The notes: generated by a model not told the origin, from the sequence alone. Shown: positions 26,948 through 35,518, counted from the stretch's first letter. The stretch is 64,000 nucleotides of DNA from Cyclobacteriaceae bacterium (GCA_028285445.1 JANQPQ010000002.1:62001-126000); one strand, 5' to 3'. Made by a program: numbers and translations.

Positions 26948-28201
26948 TCAGTTAGGCAAAAACACTTTAAATGTGGAACCTTTACCTTCACTGCTTTCGA
27001 AGCTGATTTCCCCACCAATGAGCTCTAAATATTTTTTCACTAGGTTGAGACCGAGGCCCGTACCCTGGATATGAGTTGAATTATGGGCTCGAAAAAATCG
27101 CTCGAACAGATGTTTCTGATCGGACTCGGGTATGCCAATCCCCTGATCTTTTACATTAAGATGAATGCCTTTCTTCCCCTTTTCCACCACAATTGAGATG
27201 ACAGAATCTTCAGGGGAATACTTAATGGCATTTGAAACGAGGTTTTGAATAACATGCCGTAAAATGGCCTTATCCAATATATAGCTGCCAATAGCATTTT
27301 TTAGCAGGAGGTCAATATTCTGGCCTTTCTTGCAGGTTTGTCGCAGGTCGGTAACAATCTCTTCCACGGCCTTCTCTATATCTATGGACTCGGGATTGTT
27401 CTGAATTTTACCCGCTTCAAGCTTATCAAGTGAGAGAAAATCATTGAGTATACTGGTAAGGTCATTTACGTTATTCTTAATTCTCTCCACATGTTTCTCT
27501 CTCTTATCCTCAAACTCAGGATTGTTGTTATACTTGTTGATCAATGAGGCACTGGACAGAATAGTACTTAGGGGCGTTCTAAATTCATGTGAGGCCATGG
27601 ATACGAAACGAGTCTTAAGCTCGTTCAACTCCTTTTCTTTTTCCAATGATTGTCTGGCTTCTGACTCAGCTTTCTTCCTTACCTTAATTTCATCTTCCAG
27701 TGTTCCTATGGCTTTCTTGAGTTCTTGCGTTCTGTCCTCAACTTTCTTTTCAAGTTGAGCGGCATAGGTAATTAGCTGTTCTTCGCTTTTTTGCAGGGCC
27801 TCCTCAATTTTCTTTCTCTTTGTAATGTCGATCAGAAAGCAAATAATTACTCCCTCTCCGTTGATCTCGGTCGGGTTCAGGCTCACTTCAATTGGGAATT
27901 CAGTCCCATCTTTTTTGACTGCTCGTAGGTCTCTACCCACTCCCATCTTACGCGGAGTCGGATTCTTATTGAAGTCTGCCCTATGATTTTTATGTGAAGC
28001 CTGCTTCGGCTTAGGGATTAAAACTTCTACGGACTGCCCTGGTAGCTCATCAGGCTCGTACCCAAATAATCGCTCACTTTCGGGGTTGGCCAGTAGTATC
28101 ACGCCTTTGCGATCTGTGAGCAAGATACTCTCAACACAACTATTGAAAATTGCTTCAAATGTTTTTTCTCCAACTGTCATATTGCCCGAAATGGAACTCA
28201 T
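26948..28201 (-). CDS. PAS-domain sensor histidine kinase, FixL-like
   Basis: A 417-residue soluble kinase: PAS (about 10-128), coiled coil (130-195), HisKA with phospho-acceptor H205 in SMASHEFRTPLS, and HATPase with NLVSNAIKYS, DQGIGIPESD and GTGLGLNLVKKY. The PAS segment from LIPKPK to DGTEFPI aligns without gaps to the heme PAS of Bradyrhizobium FixL: H70 matches the proximal heme ligand (His200) and R90 matches Arg220; Arg206 is replaced by Asp and His214 by Arg. Heme and oxygen sensing are therefore plausible but not certain, because heme-free PAS domains can share this motif. It has no membrane segment. It is co-transcribed with the response regulator. Confidence 0.88.
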   Translation of the reverse strand: MSSISGNMTVGEKTFEAIFNSCVESILLTDRKGVILLANPESERLFGYEPDELPGQSVEVLIPKPKQASHKNHRADFNKNPTPRKMGVGRDLRAVKKDGTEFPIEVSLNPTEINGEGVIICFLIDITKRKKIEEALQKSEEQLITYAAQLEKKVEDRTQELKKAIGTLEDEIKVRKKAESEARQSLEKEKELNELKTRFVSMASHEFRTPLSTILSSASLINKYNNNPEFEDKREKHVERIKNNVNDLTSILNDFLSLDKLEAGKIQNNPESIDIEKAVEEIVTDLRQTCKKGQNIDLLLKNAIGSYILDKAILRHVIQNLVSNAIKYSPEDSVISIVVEKGKKGIHLNVKDQGIGIPESDQKHLFERFFRAHNSTHIQGTGLGLNLVKKYLELIGGEISFESSEGKGSTFKVFLPN

Positions 28202-28222
28202 GTCTGGGAAACTTATTCGCTG

Positions 28223-28230
28223 TAAAACTA
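28223..28230 (-). promoter_or_regulatory. possible -7 box of the kinase-regulator operon
   Basis: The minus strand reads TAGTTTTA, five of six matches to TAnnTTTG, 22 bases upstream of the kinase ATG. The dyads of the divergent usp promoter lie just beyond it, so the same regulator could control its own operon. No clear -33 TTG is visible. Confidence 0.3.
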
Positions 28231-28255
28231 CGCATTTCTACACTCTGGAAAGGCC

Positions 28256-28320
28256 TGAGCACAATCACTCAAAAAACTGATTTTCGTCATAATTGGCCGC
28301 CAAAACCGCCCGTAGTTTTG
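28256..28320 (+). promoter_or_regulatory. promoter of the usp-CBS-ccoI-ccoS operon with tandem Crp/Fnr-like dyads
   Basis: Distal dyad TGAGCACAATCA (28256-28267) and proximal dyad TGATTTTCGTCA (28278-28289) are 22 bp apart. A near-perfect -7 box TAGTTTTG lies at 28313-28320, 35 bp from the start of the proximal dyad, with a TTG at 28293-28295 as -33 element. The proximal dyad is thus centred near -41.5 of the predicted transcript start. The binding factor is inferred to be a Crp/Fnr-family activator. Confidence 0.65.
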
Positions 28321-28342
28321 AATAAAGATTGATTTCTCTTAC

Positions 28343-29170
28343 ATGAATCCCGTCGACAATATACTAGTTCCGATTGACTTTTCTGAGACATCCAGGAATG
28401 CATTAAAGTACGCGATTGCCATAGCTGAAAAGGCAGGTGCCAGACTAACCCTCGCTCATGCTATGCGCCTTATCCCCCCCACACCAAGCACGCACCGCAT
28501 TGTTCCAGGTGATCTAAAATCTGAATTAGAGGAAAGTGTAAAAGCCCAATTTTCGATTTTAAAAGAAGACATCCTGGACTTCACAGAACTGCAGTATGAG
28601 TTCGTTACGAAAATTGGCTTCTCAATAGATGTTATTGAGTCAATGGCCAGTTCCAAGGTTTATGATCTGGTTGTAATGGGTACCAATGGAGCAACCGGCC
28701 TTAACAAATTTTTCGGCAGCACTACATCAGCAATAATCAAGGAGGTAGATGTACCGGTAATCGCTATTCCTCCTGAGGCCAGTTTCCATGGATTTAACTA
28801 TGTAACAGTGGCCAGTGATTATGAGAATCTGGGAGAACCATATGCTCTACAAGTACTGGCAAGTATTTGCAATGACTTTGATTCTGAAGTGACAATAGTC
28901 AATTACAACAATCCTGATAAGATATCGGAAGAGGAAATGAAGGGCAATTTAAAATACGACAGTTACTTCAGAGAAGGCAAACTAAAGTATGAATTCAAGA
29001 GCAGTACGGATGTAGTAGAGAGTTTATTAGAGTATGCCGCTGAAGTAGAGCCTGATCTCTTAGTAATGATACATAAGAACAGAGGTATGATAGAGAGCCT
29101 CTTTCACAAAAGCGTCACCAGTAAAACTGTTGACAACATAAATCTGCCAGTAATGGCAATACCATCTTAG
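28343..29170 (+). CDS. universal stress protein, two UspA domains
   Basis: A 275-residue tandem UspA protein. Domain 1 starts ILVPIDFSETSRNAL and contains the nucleotide-type loop VVMGTNGATGLNKFFGSTTS; domain 2 (about 148-275) lacks an intact GxxG-9-GS loop (MIHKNRGMIESLFHKS). So only the first domain is likely to bind ATP. It opens the oxygen-linked operon that runs to ccoS and a third CBS protein, under the tandem-dyad promoter. Such Usp groups in Bacteroidota are generally induced with energy or oxygen limitation; the exact role is not readable. Confidence 0.87.
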   Translation: MNPVDNILVPIDFSETSRNALKYAIAIAEKAGARLTLAHAMRLIPPTPSTHRIVPGDLKSELEESVKAQFSILKEDILDFTELQYEFVTKIGFSIDVIESMASSKVYDLVVMGTNGATGLNKFFGSTTSAIIKEVDVPVIAIPPEASFHGFNYVTVASDYENLGEPYALQVLASICNDFDSEVTIVNYNNPDKISEEEMKGNLKYDSYFREGKLKYEFKSSTDVVESLLEYAAEVEPDLLVMIHKNRGMIESLFHKSVTSKTVDNINLPVMAIPS

Positions 29171-29189
29171 AATATAAATCTGTACAACT

Positions 29190-30056
29190 ATGAAAAAGAT
29201 ATTAGTTCCCACCGACTTTAGCGAGCAAGCGAAATACGCGCTCGAGTTTGCCTACCAGGTGGCTGCCAGAACAAATGGCGAGATAGACTTGATGCACGTT
29301 GTAGACTACCCTCCTGCAGCATCTTTTAGTGTTATGGGAGAAGTAACCATGGATCCTAACCAGGATGCATACACATTGGAGGTGTTGAAAAGAGTTAAGA
29401 ACAACCTGGAGGAAATTGCCAATGACGAGAAATACAACCTGGTAACGATCAATACTTATGCTGAAATGGGCAATCCCTATCAGAACATTGCGAGGGAAAT
29501 CGCAGGTAAAGACGCTGATCTGGTTGTAATGGGTACCCAGGGAGCTTCAGGACTTAAAGAAATGTTTGTAGGCTCAAATGCAGAGAAAATGGTGCGGTTT
29601 GCCAAATGTCCCGTAATCACGGTGTCTGATTACTTCGATGTTACGTCCATAAATAGCATTGTGGTCGCCATCAACCCTGAGGATGAACAAGATGAAGTAC
29701 TGGAGGAAGTAAAGAAATTTCAAAAGCTGTTTGAGGCAAAATTGGATCTGATATGGATCAATACCCCCCACTTCATTGAGAATGAAGATCGTATGAGGGA
29801 GCAATTGCAGTCAATTGCCGAAAAACATGGCCTTGAGAATTTCCAGGTGCACGTTTACAAATCTATAACTCCAGATTCTGGTGTCCTTTTCTTCGCTGAA
29901 GAGTTCGGCTCGAGCATGATAGCCATGGCAACGCACGGCAGGAAGGGCCTAAGCCACCTGTTTAGCGGTAGCCTTGCTGAGGATGTAGTAAATCATGCTA
30001 AGAGACCTGTATTAACCTACAGTTTATCACCGGTGGCAGAGCCTGCCAAGTCTTAA
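29190..30056 (+). CDS. universal stress protein, two UspA domains
   Basis: A 288-residue tandem UspA protein, 19 bases after the previous one. Domain 1 opens ILVPTDFSEQAKYALEFAY and has VVMGTQGASGLKEMFVGSNA; domain 2 ends with MATHGRKGLSHLFSGSLAED. Both G-rich loops are intact (GxxG then GS), so both domains may bind nucleotide, in contrast to the first gene. The similar third gene shares the same end motif (SxAEDVVNHAxRPV), showing that genes two and three are the closer pair. Confidence 0.88.
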   Translation: MKKILVPTDFSEQAKYALEFAYQVAARTNGEIDLMHVVDYPPAASFSVMGEVTMDPNQDAYTLEVLKRVKNNLEEIANDEKYNLVTINTYAEMGNPYQNIAREIAGKDADLVVMGTQGASGLKEMFVGSNAEKMVRFAKCPVITVSDYFDVTSINSIVVAINPEDEQDEVLEEVKKFQKLFEAKLDLIWINTPHFIENEDRMREQLQSIAEKHGLENFQVHVYKSITPDSGVLFFAEEFGSSMIAMATHGRKGLSHLFSGSLAEDVVNHAKRPVLTYSLSPVAEPAKS

Positions 30057-30091
30057 CACAATCTAACTCTGACAACTAAAACACCTGCGCC

Positions 30092-30952
30092 ATGACGTAC
30101 GAAAATCCCATCAAACATATACTGGTTCCAACAGACTTTAGCGATCAGGCAAATAATGCGCTACGGCTGGCCTGTGACATCGCCAGAAAGACAAAGGCAG
30201 ATATCACTTTGCTCACTGTTGTTGACTACCCCGGAGGCTCTGCCTTCAGCACTTTGAGTGTGGGCACCTCCGATCCTACTGAGAACAAGTACATCCAAGA
30301 TCTATTGAAAGAGATTGAGGCCAATATCGAAGAAATACCATCAGATATTGATACGGAAGGCATTAATCTAATTAAGAAAGTACAAGTGGGAAATCCCTTT
30401 ACCCACATACAGGATGAGATTAATCATAACGATTCAGACCTGGTGATAATGGGTAGTAAGGGATCCAGTGGTATTGATGAGGTATTTCTGGGATCTAATA
30501 CTGAAAGAGTAGTAAGAAGGGCTAAGGTGCCTTTGATTACGGTAAAGCAGAAAGTGAACCTGAATGACATCCAGAAAATCCTTTTCGCCACCAGCCTTGA
30601 CGAAGACGACGCCCAGTTGGTTGAGAAGGTGAAACAGCTACAAAGCATTCTGGATGCCAAAATCTTCTTCACCTTCATTAATACTCCAACCAACTTCCGC
30701 AGAAGCAGAACTACCAGCGGAATGATGCGAGACCTTGCTACAAAATACATGTTCAAAGATTATGAACTACACACCTTCAACGATGTAACGGAAGAAGACG
30801 GCATCATACATGCCGCCGAGGAGTTTGATGTTGACATGATTGCACTTGCCACTCATGGCCGCACTGGACTTGCCCACCTCCTTGGGGGTAGCATTGCCGA
30901 GGACGTTGTAAATCATGCCAGGAGGCCTGTGTGGACATTTAACTTAAAATAG
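30092..30952 (+). CDS. universal stress protein, two UspA domains
   Basis: A 286-residue tandem UspA protein: ILVPTDFSDQANNALRLA at the start, VIMGSKGSSGIDEVFLGSNT in domain 1, LATHGRTGLAHLLGGSIAED in domain 2. Both nucleotide loops look complete. It is followed after 3 bases by the first CBS-domain gene. Three consecutive Usp genes with two CBS proteins, both classes that bind adenylates, suggest monitoring of energy charge when respiration is limited; this is inference. Confidence 0.88.
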   Translation: MTYENPIKHILVPTDFSDQANNALRLACDIARKTKADITLLTVVDYPGGSAFSTLSVGTSDPTENKYIQDLLKEIEANIEEIPSDIDTEGINLIKKVQVGNPFTHIQDEINHNDSDLVIMGSKGSSGIDEVFLGSNTERVVRRAKVPLITVKQKVNLNDIQKILFATSLDEDDAQLVEKVKQLQSILDAKIFFTFINTPTNFRRSRTTSGMMRDLATKYMFKDYELHTFNDVTEEDGIIHAAEEFDVDMIALATHGRTGLAHLLGGSIAEDVVNHARRPVWTFNLK

Positions 30953-30955
30953 CTG

Positions 30956-31366
30956 ATGATGGAAAAGCAAGTTTCAGAAATAATGACAACCGACCTGGTT
31001 ACTGTAAATACCGACGATGGCCTACTAAAGGCCCAGGAACTCTTCGATCAAAATCAGATCAGGCACCTACCTGTAGTAGAATCCGAGAAGCTGGTTGGCA
31101 TATTAAGTAAAACTGATCTTATGCGTCTTAGTTTCGGTAGTACTTACGGAGAGAATGACTATGACGTGGATAATACGGTCTTCGAAATGTTAACAATTGG
31201 TCAGGTAATGAAAAACAAGCCTGTGTCAGTATCTCCGGAAAAAACGGTTAGGCAGGTTGCTGAAATGCTCACCGAGGAAGAGTTCCATGCATTGCCTGTT
31301 GTTGATCAAGACAAACTGGTGGGATTGGTAACTACCACTGATATTATTAAACATCTACTTCAATAA
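30956..31366 (+). CDS. CBS-domain pair protein
   Basis: A 136-residue protein consisting only of two CBS motifs (about 5-60 and 78-135). The first reads VSEIMTTDLVTVNTDDGLL with IRHLPVVESEKLVGILSKTDL; the second has MKNKPVSVSPEKTVRQVAEM and HALPVVDQDKLVGLVTTTDI. Stand-alone CBS pairs bind AMP, ATP or related nucleotides and modulate partner enzymes. No catalytic domain is fused. It lies 3 bases after a usp gene and 13 before the next CBS gene. Confidence 0.88.
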   Translation: MMEKQVSEIMTTDLVTVNTDDGLLKAQELFDQNQIRHLPVVESEKLVGILSKTDLMRLSFGSTYGENDYDVDNTVFEMLTIGQVMKNKPVSVSPEKTVRQVAEMLTEEEFHALPVVDQDKLVGLVTTTDIIKHLLQ

Positions 31367-31379
31367 TTAGGAAACAACC

Positions 31380-31793
31380 ATGAACTTCGACACTCCAATT
31401 TCTCAATTAATGACCAGCGAAGTTGTCTACGCAGAGCCAGACAACAAATTCACACAAATTCGGGATTTATTTCTGAACAACAACATGCACCACCTCCCCA
31501 TTGTTAAGGAAGGTAACCTGGAAGGCATAATTAGTGTGAATGATATTATGAGGTGCTATGCTGTTGATGCTGCTGGCCTCAGCAATATCGAGGATGAAAA
31601 TCTTGATCAAAACTTCAATATCGAAGCCATCATGACCAAGAGCCCGGTGCACATTGCCCCCCAAGCAGGTGTTAAGCACGCCATACGGATTTTTAATGAG
31701 CACAACTTCCAGGCCTTGCCTGTAGTAGACCTGGGAAAATTGGTGGGCATCATCACATTAAAAGACATCGTAAGTCACCTGGCTGGAGAATAG
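31380..31793 (+). CDS. CBS-domain pair protein
   Basis: A 137-residue two-CBS protein: ISQLMTSEVVYAEPDNKF with MHHLPIVKEGNLEGIISVND in the first motif and IMTKSPVHIAPQAGVKHAI with FQALPVVDLGKLVGIITLKD in the second. It differs enough from its neighbour to be an old paralogue. The stop is 3 bases before the ccoI ATG, so it is tightly linked to copper ATPase expression and thus to cbb3 oxidase assembly. Confidence 0.88.
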   Translation: MNFDTPISQLMTSEVVYAEPDNKFTQIRDLFLNNNMHHLPIVKEGNLEGIISVNDIMRCYAVDAAGLSNIEDENLDQNFNIEAIMTKSPVHIAPQAGVKHAIRIFNEHNFQALPVVDLGKLVGIITLKDIVSHLAGE

Positions 31794-31796
31794 CGC

Positions 31797-34190
31797 ATGG
31801 CCAAGGCCAATCAGACCACAGTCACTAATCAATGCTTTCATTGCGGCGACGACTGCATTGAGGAGATAGTAGCTGAATCAAAATCATTCTGCTGCCATGG
31901 CTGTTTGGCTGTATACCAATTGCTTGAAGAAACCGGACTAACAGACTACTATCAGTTTACGGAAAAGCCAGGTACAAAACAATCGCAGGATGCCTACCTG
32001 CAATACGACTATCTGGACACCCCCGCCGTCGAAAATCAATTACTACTTTTCGAAAATGCCCGCAGCAAAAGGGTAAAAGTTGAAGTTCCTGATATTCATT
32101 GCAGCTCTTGTATCTGGCTACTGGAAAATTTAAGCAAGCTAAACCCTGGTATTACTTCATCTGAAGTATCATTTACCAAGAAGGAGTTAACCATTGATTA
32201 CGATCCTAGCCTTGTTAGGCTAAGTGAAATTGCCCACCTGCTGCTAAGAATTGGGTACCCTCCAACGATAAACCTGGGCTCTAAATCAAAGAAAGCTAAG
32301 AACTCTGGTAAAAGTTTAATGTTGAAGCTGGGAATTGCCGGATTTGCATTTGGCAATATTATGTTGCTGAGCTTCCCTGAGTATTTTGGTTTTGAAGTCG
32401 AGAAAGAGTTTCAGAATTTTTTCGCATTCATTAGTATGGCACTTTCAATTCCAGTGTTAGTATATAGTGCGAACGGCTACTTTATAGCAGCATGGAAAGG
32501 ATTGCGTCAACAATTCATTTCCATAGACGTCCCGATTGCCCTGGGAATTGCCACCTTATTTATTCGTAGTGCCTATGAAGTAATACTGCAGGTCGGTACC
32601 GGGTATTTCGATTCACTAGCTGGCCTGGTTTTCTTTTTGTTGATTGGTAAGTGGGTTCAGCAAAGGTCTTATAGGCAACTCTCTTTTGAACGAGACTACA
32701 AGTCCTATTTCCCTTTGGCGGTGTTGAGGAATGTGAAGAATGGTGAACAAGTAGCCACTCCCGTCAGCGATTTGCAGGTTGATGATGAGTTATTCATCCG
32801 TAACGGTGAAGTGATACCCACCGATTGCCAATTGCTTGATGAAAGGGTGGATATTGATTACAGTTTCGTTACTGGCGAGTCGGATTTGGTGCAAAAAACC
32901 CTCAATGCGAAGATATATGCAGGTGCCAAAGTATTTGGCCAGGCCGCCCGGTTTCGGGTACTGAAGCCGGTATCTCAAAGCTACCTAAGCAGTCTGTGGG
33001 GTAATTTCTCCAAGGAAGATAAAGAAGCCAGCCGCTCCCTAATCGACAGCATTAGTAAGTATTTCACAATTGCCGTCGTATCTGTGGCTATACTGTCGCT
33101 AGCCTATTGGTGGGGCATCTCATCCAGTGCTGCTATTCAGGTATTTGCAGCAGTGCTTATTGTGGCCTGCCCTTGCGCATTGGCATTGGCGACCCCATTC
33201 ACATTAAATGCAGCCTTAAGTGTGTTGGGGCAAAACGGATTTTATTTGAAGAAAGCAGAAGTAGTTGAAAGGCTTTGGAAAATATCTCAATTGGTCTTTG
33301 ATAAGACGGGCACACTTACTGAACTCAGTACCAACTCAATGAAATATGTTGGCCAGAAGCTATCTCCTAATGAACAAAGCGCCATACATGGTATTGTCTC
33401 GAATTCCACACACCCGTTAAGCGCGAGGATCGGTACTTATCTCTCCTCAGTTGCTGATGAAACCAGCCTATTGTCATTCAAAGAGTATGAAGGTCAAGGC
33501 CTTGAAGCGATGGTGGGTAACAACATCTACCGGTTAGGTACGGCATCATTTATAGGCGCTACTGACAACAATAGCAAGCACAATGGTGCAACTGTGTGGG
33601 TTGGTATTAATGCGGAACCCAGGGGTTATTTCGAGGTTAGAAGTTCTTTGCGGAAAGGGCTTGCCGCAGCAATTGGCAAGCTCGGAAGTAGCTACAAGAT
33701 GTCGGTGATATCTGGGGACAACGATCGGGAGGAATTGCTAATCAAAGAAAGCTTCCCAGCCGCAACAAAACTACGCTTCCGGCAGCAACCACATCAGAAA
33801 CTGAACTATGTAGAATCCCTTGCCAGTAAGGAGCAAGTTATGATGCTTGGAGATGGCCTAAATGATGCCGGGGCTCTTGCTAAGAGCGATGTGGGAGTAG
33901 CGGTAACCGAGAATATCACCAGCTTCACTCCTGCCAGCGATGCCATATTGGAGGGCATAAAACTTAGAAAATTACCCCAGTTTATGACATTTATCGGTCG
34001 TGTCAGACTCGTGTTGATCTCTGCATTTGCAATCTCCTTTTTATACAACGTTGTTGGATTAAGCTTCGCCATCACCGGCCAGCTAAGCCCGCTAGTAGCT
34101 GCTATATTAATGCCCATTAGTAGCGTTTCGGTGGTGGCTGTATCAACATTTGGAGTAAAGTATCTGGCAAAAAAAATGAACCTACTTTAG
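31797..34190 (+). CDS. ccoI: copper-translocating P-type ATPase for cbb3 oxidase assembly (CcoI/FixI type)
   Basis: A 797-residue P1B-type ATPase. The N-terminus carries a cysteine-rich metal-binding region (CFHCGDDC and CCHGC) typical of CcoI, then an HMA domain with DIHCSSCIWLL. Transport motif CPC is in IVACPCALALATP (about residue 458-460), the phosphorylation site is FDKTGTLTE (Asp near 502), and the hinge is MLGDGLNDAGAL. It exports Cu(I) to the periplasmic side for the CuB centre of CcoN. Directly followed by ccoS. The oxidase structural genes are about 19 kb away but share the same operator type. Confidence 0.92.
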   Translation: MAKANQTTVTNQCFHCGDDCIEEIVAESKSFCCHGCLAVYQLLEETGLTDYYQFTEKPGTKQSQDAYLQYDYLDTPAVENQLLLFENARSKRVKVEVPDIHCSSCIWLLENLSKLNPGITSSEVSFTKKELTIDYDPSLVRLSEIAHLLLRIGYPPTINLGSKSKKAKNSGKSLMLKLGIAGFAFGNIMLLSFPEYFGFEVEKEFQNFFAFISMALSIPVLVYSANGYFIAAWKGLRQQFISIDVPIALGIATLFIRSAYEVILQVGTGYFDSLAGLVFFLLIGKWVQQRSYRQLSFERDYKSYFPLAVLRNVKNGEQVATPVSDLQVDDELFIRNGEVIPTDCQLLDERVDIDYSFVTGESDLVQKTLNAKIYAGAKVFGQAARFRVLKPVSQSYLSSLWGNFSKEDKEASRSLIDSISKYFTIAVVSVAILSLAYWWGISSSAAIQVFAAVLIVACPCALALATPFTLNAALSVLGQNGFYLKKAEVVERLWKISQLVFDKTGTLTELSTNSMKYVGQKLSPNEQSAIHGIVSNSTHPLSARIGTYLSSVADETSLLSFKEYEGQGLEAMVGNNIYRLGTASFIGATDNNSKHNGATVWVGINAEPRGYFEVRSSLRKGLAAAIGKLGSSYKMSVISGDNDREELLIKESFPAATKLRFRQQPHQKLNYVESLASKEQVMMLGDGLNDAGALAKSDVGVAVTENITSFTPASDAILEGIKLRKLPQFMTFIGRVRLVLISAFAISFLYNVVGLSFAITGQLSPLVAAILMPISSVSVVAVSTFGVKYLAKKMNLL

Positions 34191-34361
34191 ATGTCAGCCC
34201 TATTTATATTAATCGGAATAAGCATTGCAGTGGCTCTGGTTTTTCTACTGCTCTTCGTACTTGCGGTGAAGTCTGGGCAATACGATGATACCGAAGGGCC
34301 CTCTATCCGGGCATTATCAGACAGGACAATAAAAAAGAAAGGAAGGAACAATGAAGTTTGA
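34191..34361 (+). CDS. ccoS: cbb3 oxidase maturation protein CcoS/FixS
   Basis: A 56-residue protein that starts at the base after the ccoI stop. It has one N-terminal membrane helix (LFILIGISIAVALVFLLLFV) followed by the FixS-type segment VKSGQYDDTEGPSIR and a basic tail (IKKKGRNNEV). CcoS is needed to insert heme b and CuB into CcoN. Its last 11 bases overlap the start of the next CBS gene in another frame, which suggests translational coupling. The small size makes it easy to miss. Confidence 0.9.
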   Translation: MSALFILIGISIAVALVFLLLFVLAVKSGQYDDTEGPSIRALSDRTIKKKGRNNEV

Positions 34362-34764
34362 AACCACAACAGTTCGCGATGTGATGAGCACGGAGCTGAT
34401 CACTATCGAGCATAACAAATCCATGGACGATGTCAGAGAAGTTTTCGAGTCGGTCTATTACAGGCATTTACCAGTAACCGAAAATGGCAAGCTGGTAGGA
34501 ATAATAAGTAGAACAGATTTCGATAACATAATGAAAGGAGCCTGGATTGCTTCCACGGAAAGCAAGTCAATTGGAAAAGTGCTTTCAAATACACCAGTTG
34601 AAAAAGTAATGACCAGATTTCCATTTACCGTACCACCTGATACGCTAATAGATGAGGTTCAGGATATTTTCAAAAAGGATCTGTTTCACGCCATACCAGT
34701 CCTGGAAGGTGGAGAACTCGTAGGCATCGTTTCTCAACACGATGTTTTCTACTATGTTAGCTAA
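34351..34764 (+). CDS. CBS-domain pair protein
   Basis: A 137-residue two-CBS protein: VRDVMSTELITIEHNKSMDD with YRHLPVTENGKLVGIISRTD, then VMTRFPFTVPPDTLIDEV with HAIPVLEGGELVGIVSQHD. It is the third CBS pair of the operon and overlaps ccoS by 11 bases. The position after the cbb3 maturation genes suggests a regulatory nucleotide-sensing role linked to respiration; no partner can be named. Confidence 0.87.
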   Translation: MKFETTTVRDVMSTELITIEHNKSMDDVREVFESVYYRHLPVTENGKLVGIISRTDFDNIMKGAWIASTESKSIGKVLSNTPVEKVMTRFPFTVPPDTLIDEVQDIFKKDLFHAIPVLEGGELVGIVSQHDVFYYVS

Positions 34765-34791
34765 GTGTTGGTCTCGGTTCAGGAAAAAAAC

Positions 34792-34799
34792 TACATTTG
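34792..34799 (+). promoter_or_regulatory. -7 box of the carbonic anhydrase gene
   Basis: TACATTTG is a perfect TAnnTTTG match, with a TTG at 34768-34770 as a possible -33 element (21-bp spacer) and the ATG 27 bases downstream. No TGA-N6-TCA dyad lies upstream, so this gene appears to be outside the dyad-controlled set. Confidence 0.5.
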
Positions 34800-34825
34800 G
34801 CCTCATTGTAAACTGCTAAAAGATA

Positions 34826-35515
34826 ATGTTCTCAACACTTAGAAGAAGCATATTACCGCTAGTGGTAATCTGTTGTAGTGTAGCTCTATCGAGCGCTCAG
34901 GATCATAAGGAAGAATATCCCACAGTGCCAGCTCAAGAAGCTCTTAAGACGTTGTTGGAGGGCAACACCAGATTTGTTTCTGGCAAACCACAACATCCAC
35001 ATGAAGCCCGAGATTGGAGAGAAAACCTGGAGAAAGGTCAGCACCCATTTGCGGTGGTAATTGGCTGTAGTGATTCAAGAGTGCCTCCCGAGCTTGTGTT
35101 TGACCAGGGCTTTGGAGATATCTTCGTAATCAGGGTTGCTGGCAACGTTGTAGATACTGACGTAATTGCCAGTGTAGAGTATGCCGTGGATCATCTTGAC
35201 ACCAAGCTAATCCTGGTAATGGGACATACCAGTTGTGGGGCAGTTGAGGCCACCCTGGCTCACCTTAATGATCCCGATGGTGAGCCCGCGGAAATTGTCT
35301 CATTGCTGTATCAAATCGAACCTGCAGTAATTGGCATAGATAACAATCTCCCGAAAGAGGAAATGACTAATAAGGTAATTTCCCGCAACGTGGAGCTAGC
35401 AGTACGAAGGCTATCCCGAACTCCAGATGTGAGGCGAAGCATAAACTCGGGTGACATCAAAATTCAAGGAGCAATTTACAATATGCACACCGGCAAAGTG
35501 CAGCTCCAGAACTAA
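34826..35515 (+). CDS. secreted beta-class carbonic anhydrase
   Basis: A 229-residue protein with a Sec signal peptide (ILPLVVICCSVALSSAQ, cleavage near residue 25) and a complete beta-carbonic anhydrase domain. Zinc ligands and the Asp-Arg dyad are in VIGCSDSRVPPELVFDQ (Cys, Asp, Arg), and the second pair is GHTSCGAVEA (His, Cys). It should interconvert CO2 and bicarbonate in the periplasm. Most beta enzymes are cytoplasmic; the exported form fits either pH control or CO2 supply at the cell surface. It ends 3 bases from a convergent permease gene. Confidence 0.9.
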   Translation: MFSTLRRSILPLVVICCSVALSSAQDHKEEYPTVPAQEALKTLLEGNTRFVSGKPQHPHEARDWRENLEKGQHPFAVVIGCSDSRVPPELVFDQGFGDIFVIRVAGNVVDTDVIASVEYAVDHLDTKLILVMGHTSCGAVEATLAHLNDPDGEPAEIVSLLYQIEPAVIGIDNNLPKEEMTNKVISRNVELAVRRLSRTPDVRRSINSGDIKIQGAIYNMHTGKVQLQN

Positions 35516-35518
35516 CCC

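Noticed and set aside
26947-27018. 24-residue N-terminal extension of the response regulator
   Set aside because: It would overlap the kinase coding end, and receiver domains start at MKKVLLIEDN, which has its own ATG.
30424-30756. Antisense ORF of 110 codons opposite the third usp gene
   Set aside because: The serine- and leucine-rich composition is typical of the shadow of a UspA coding frame; no family match is visible.
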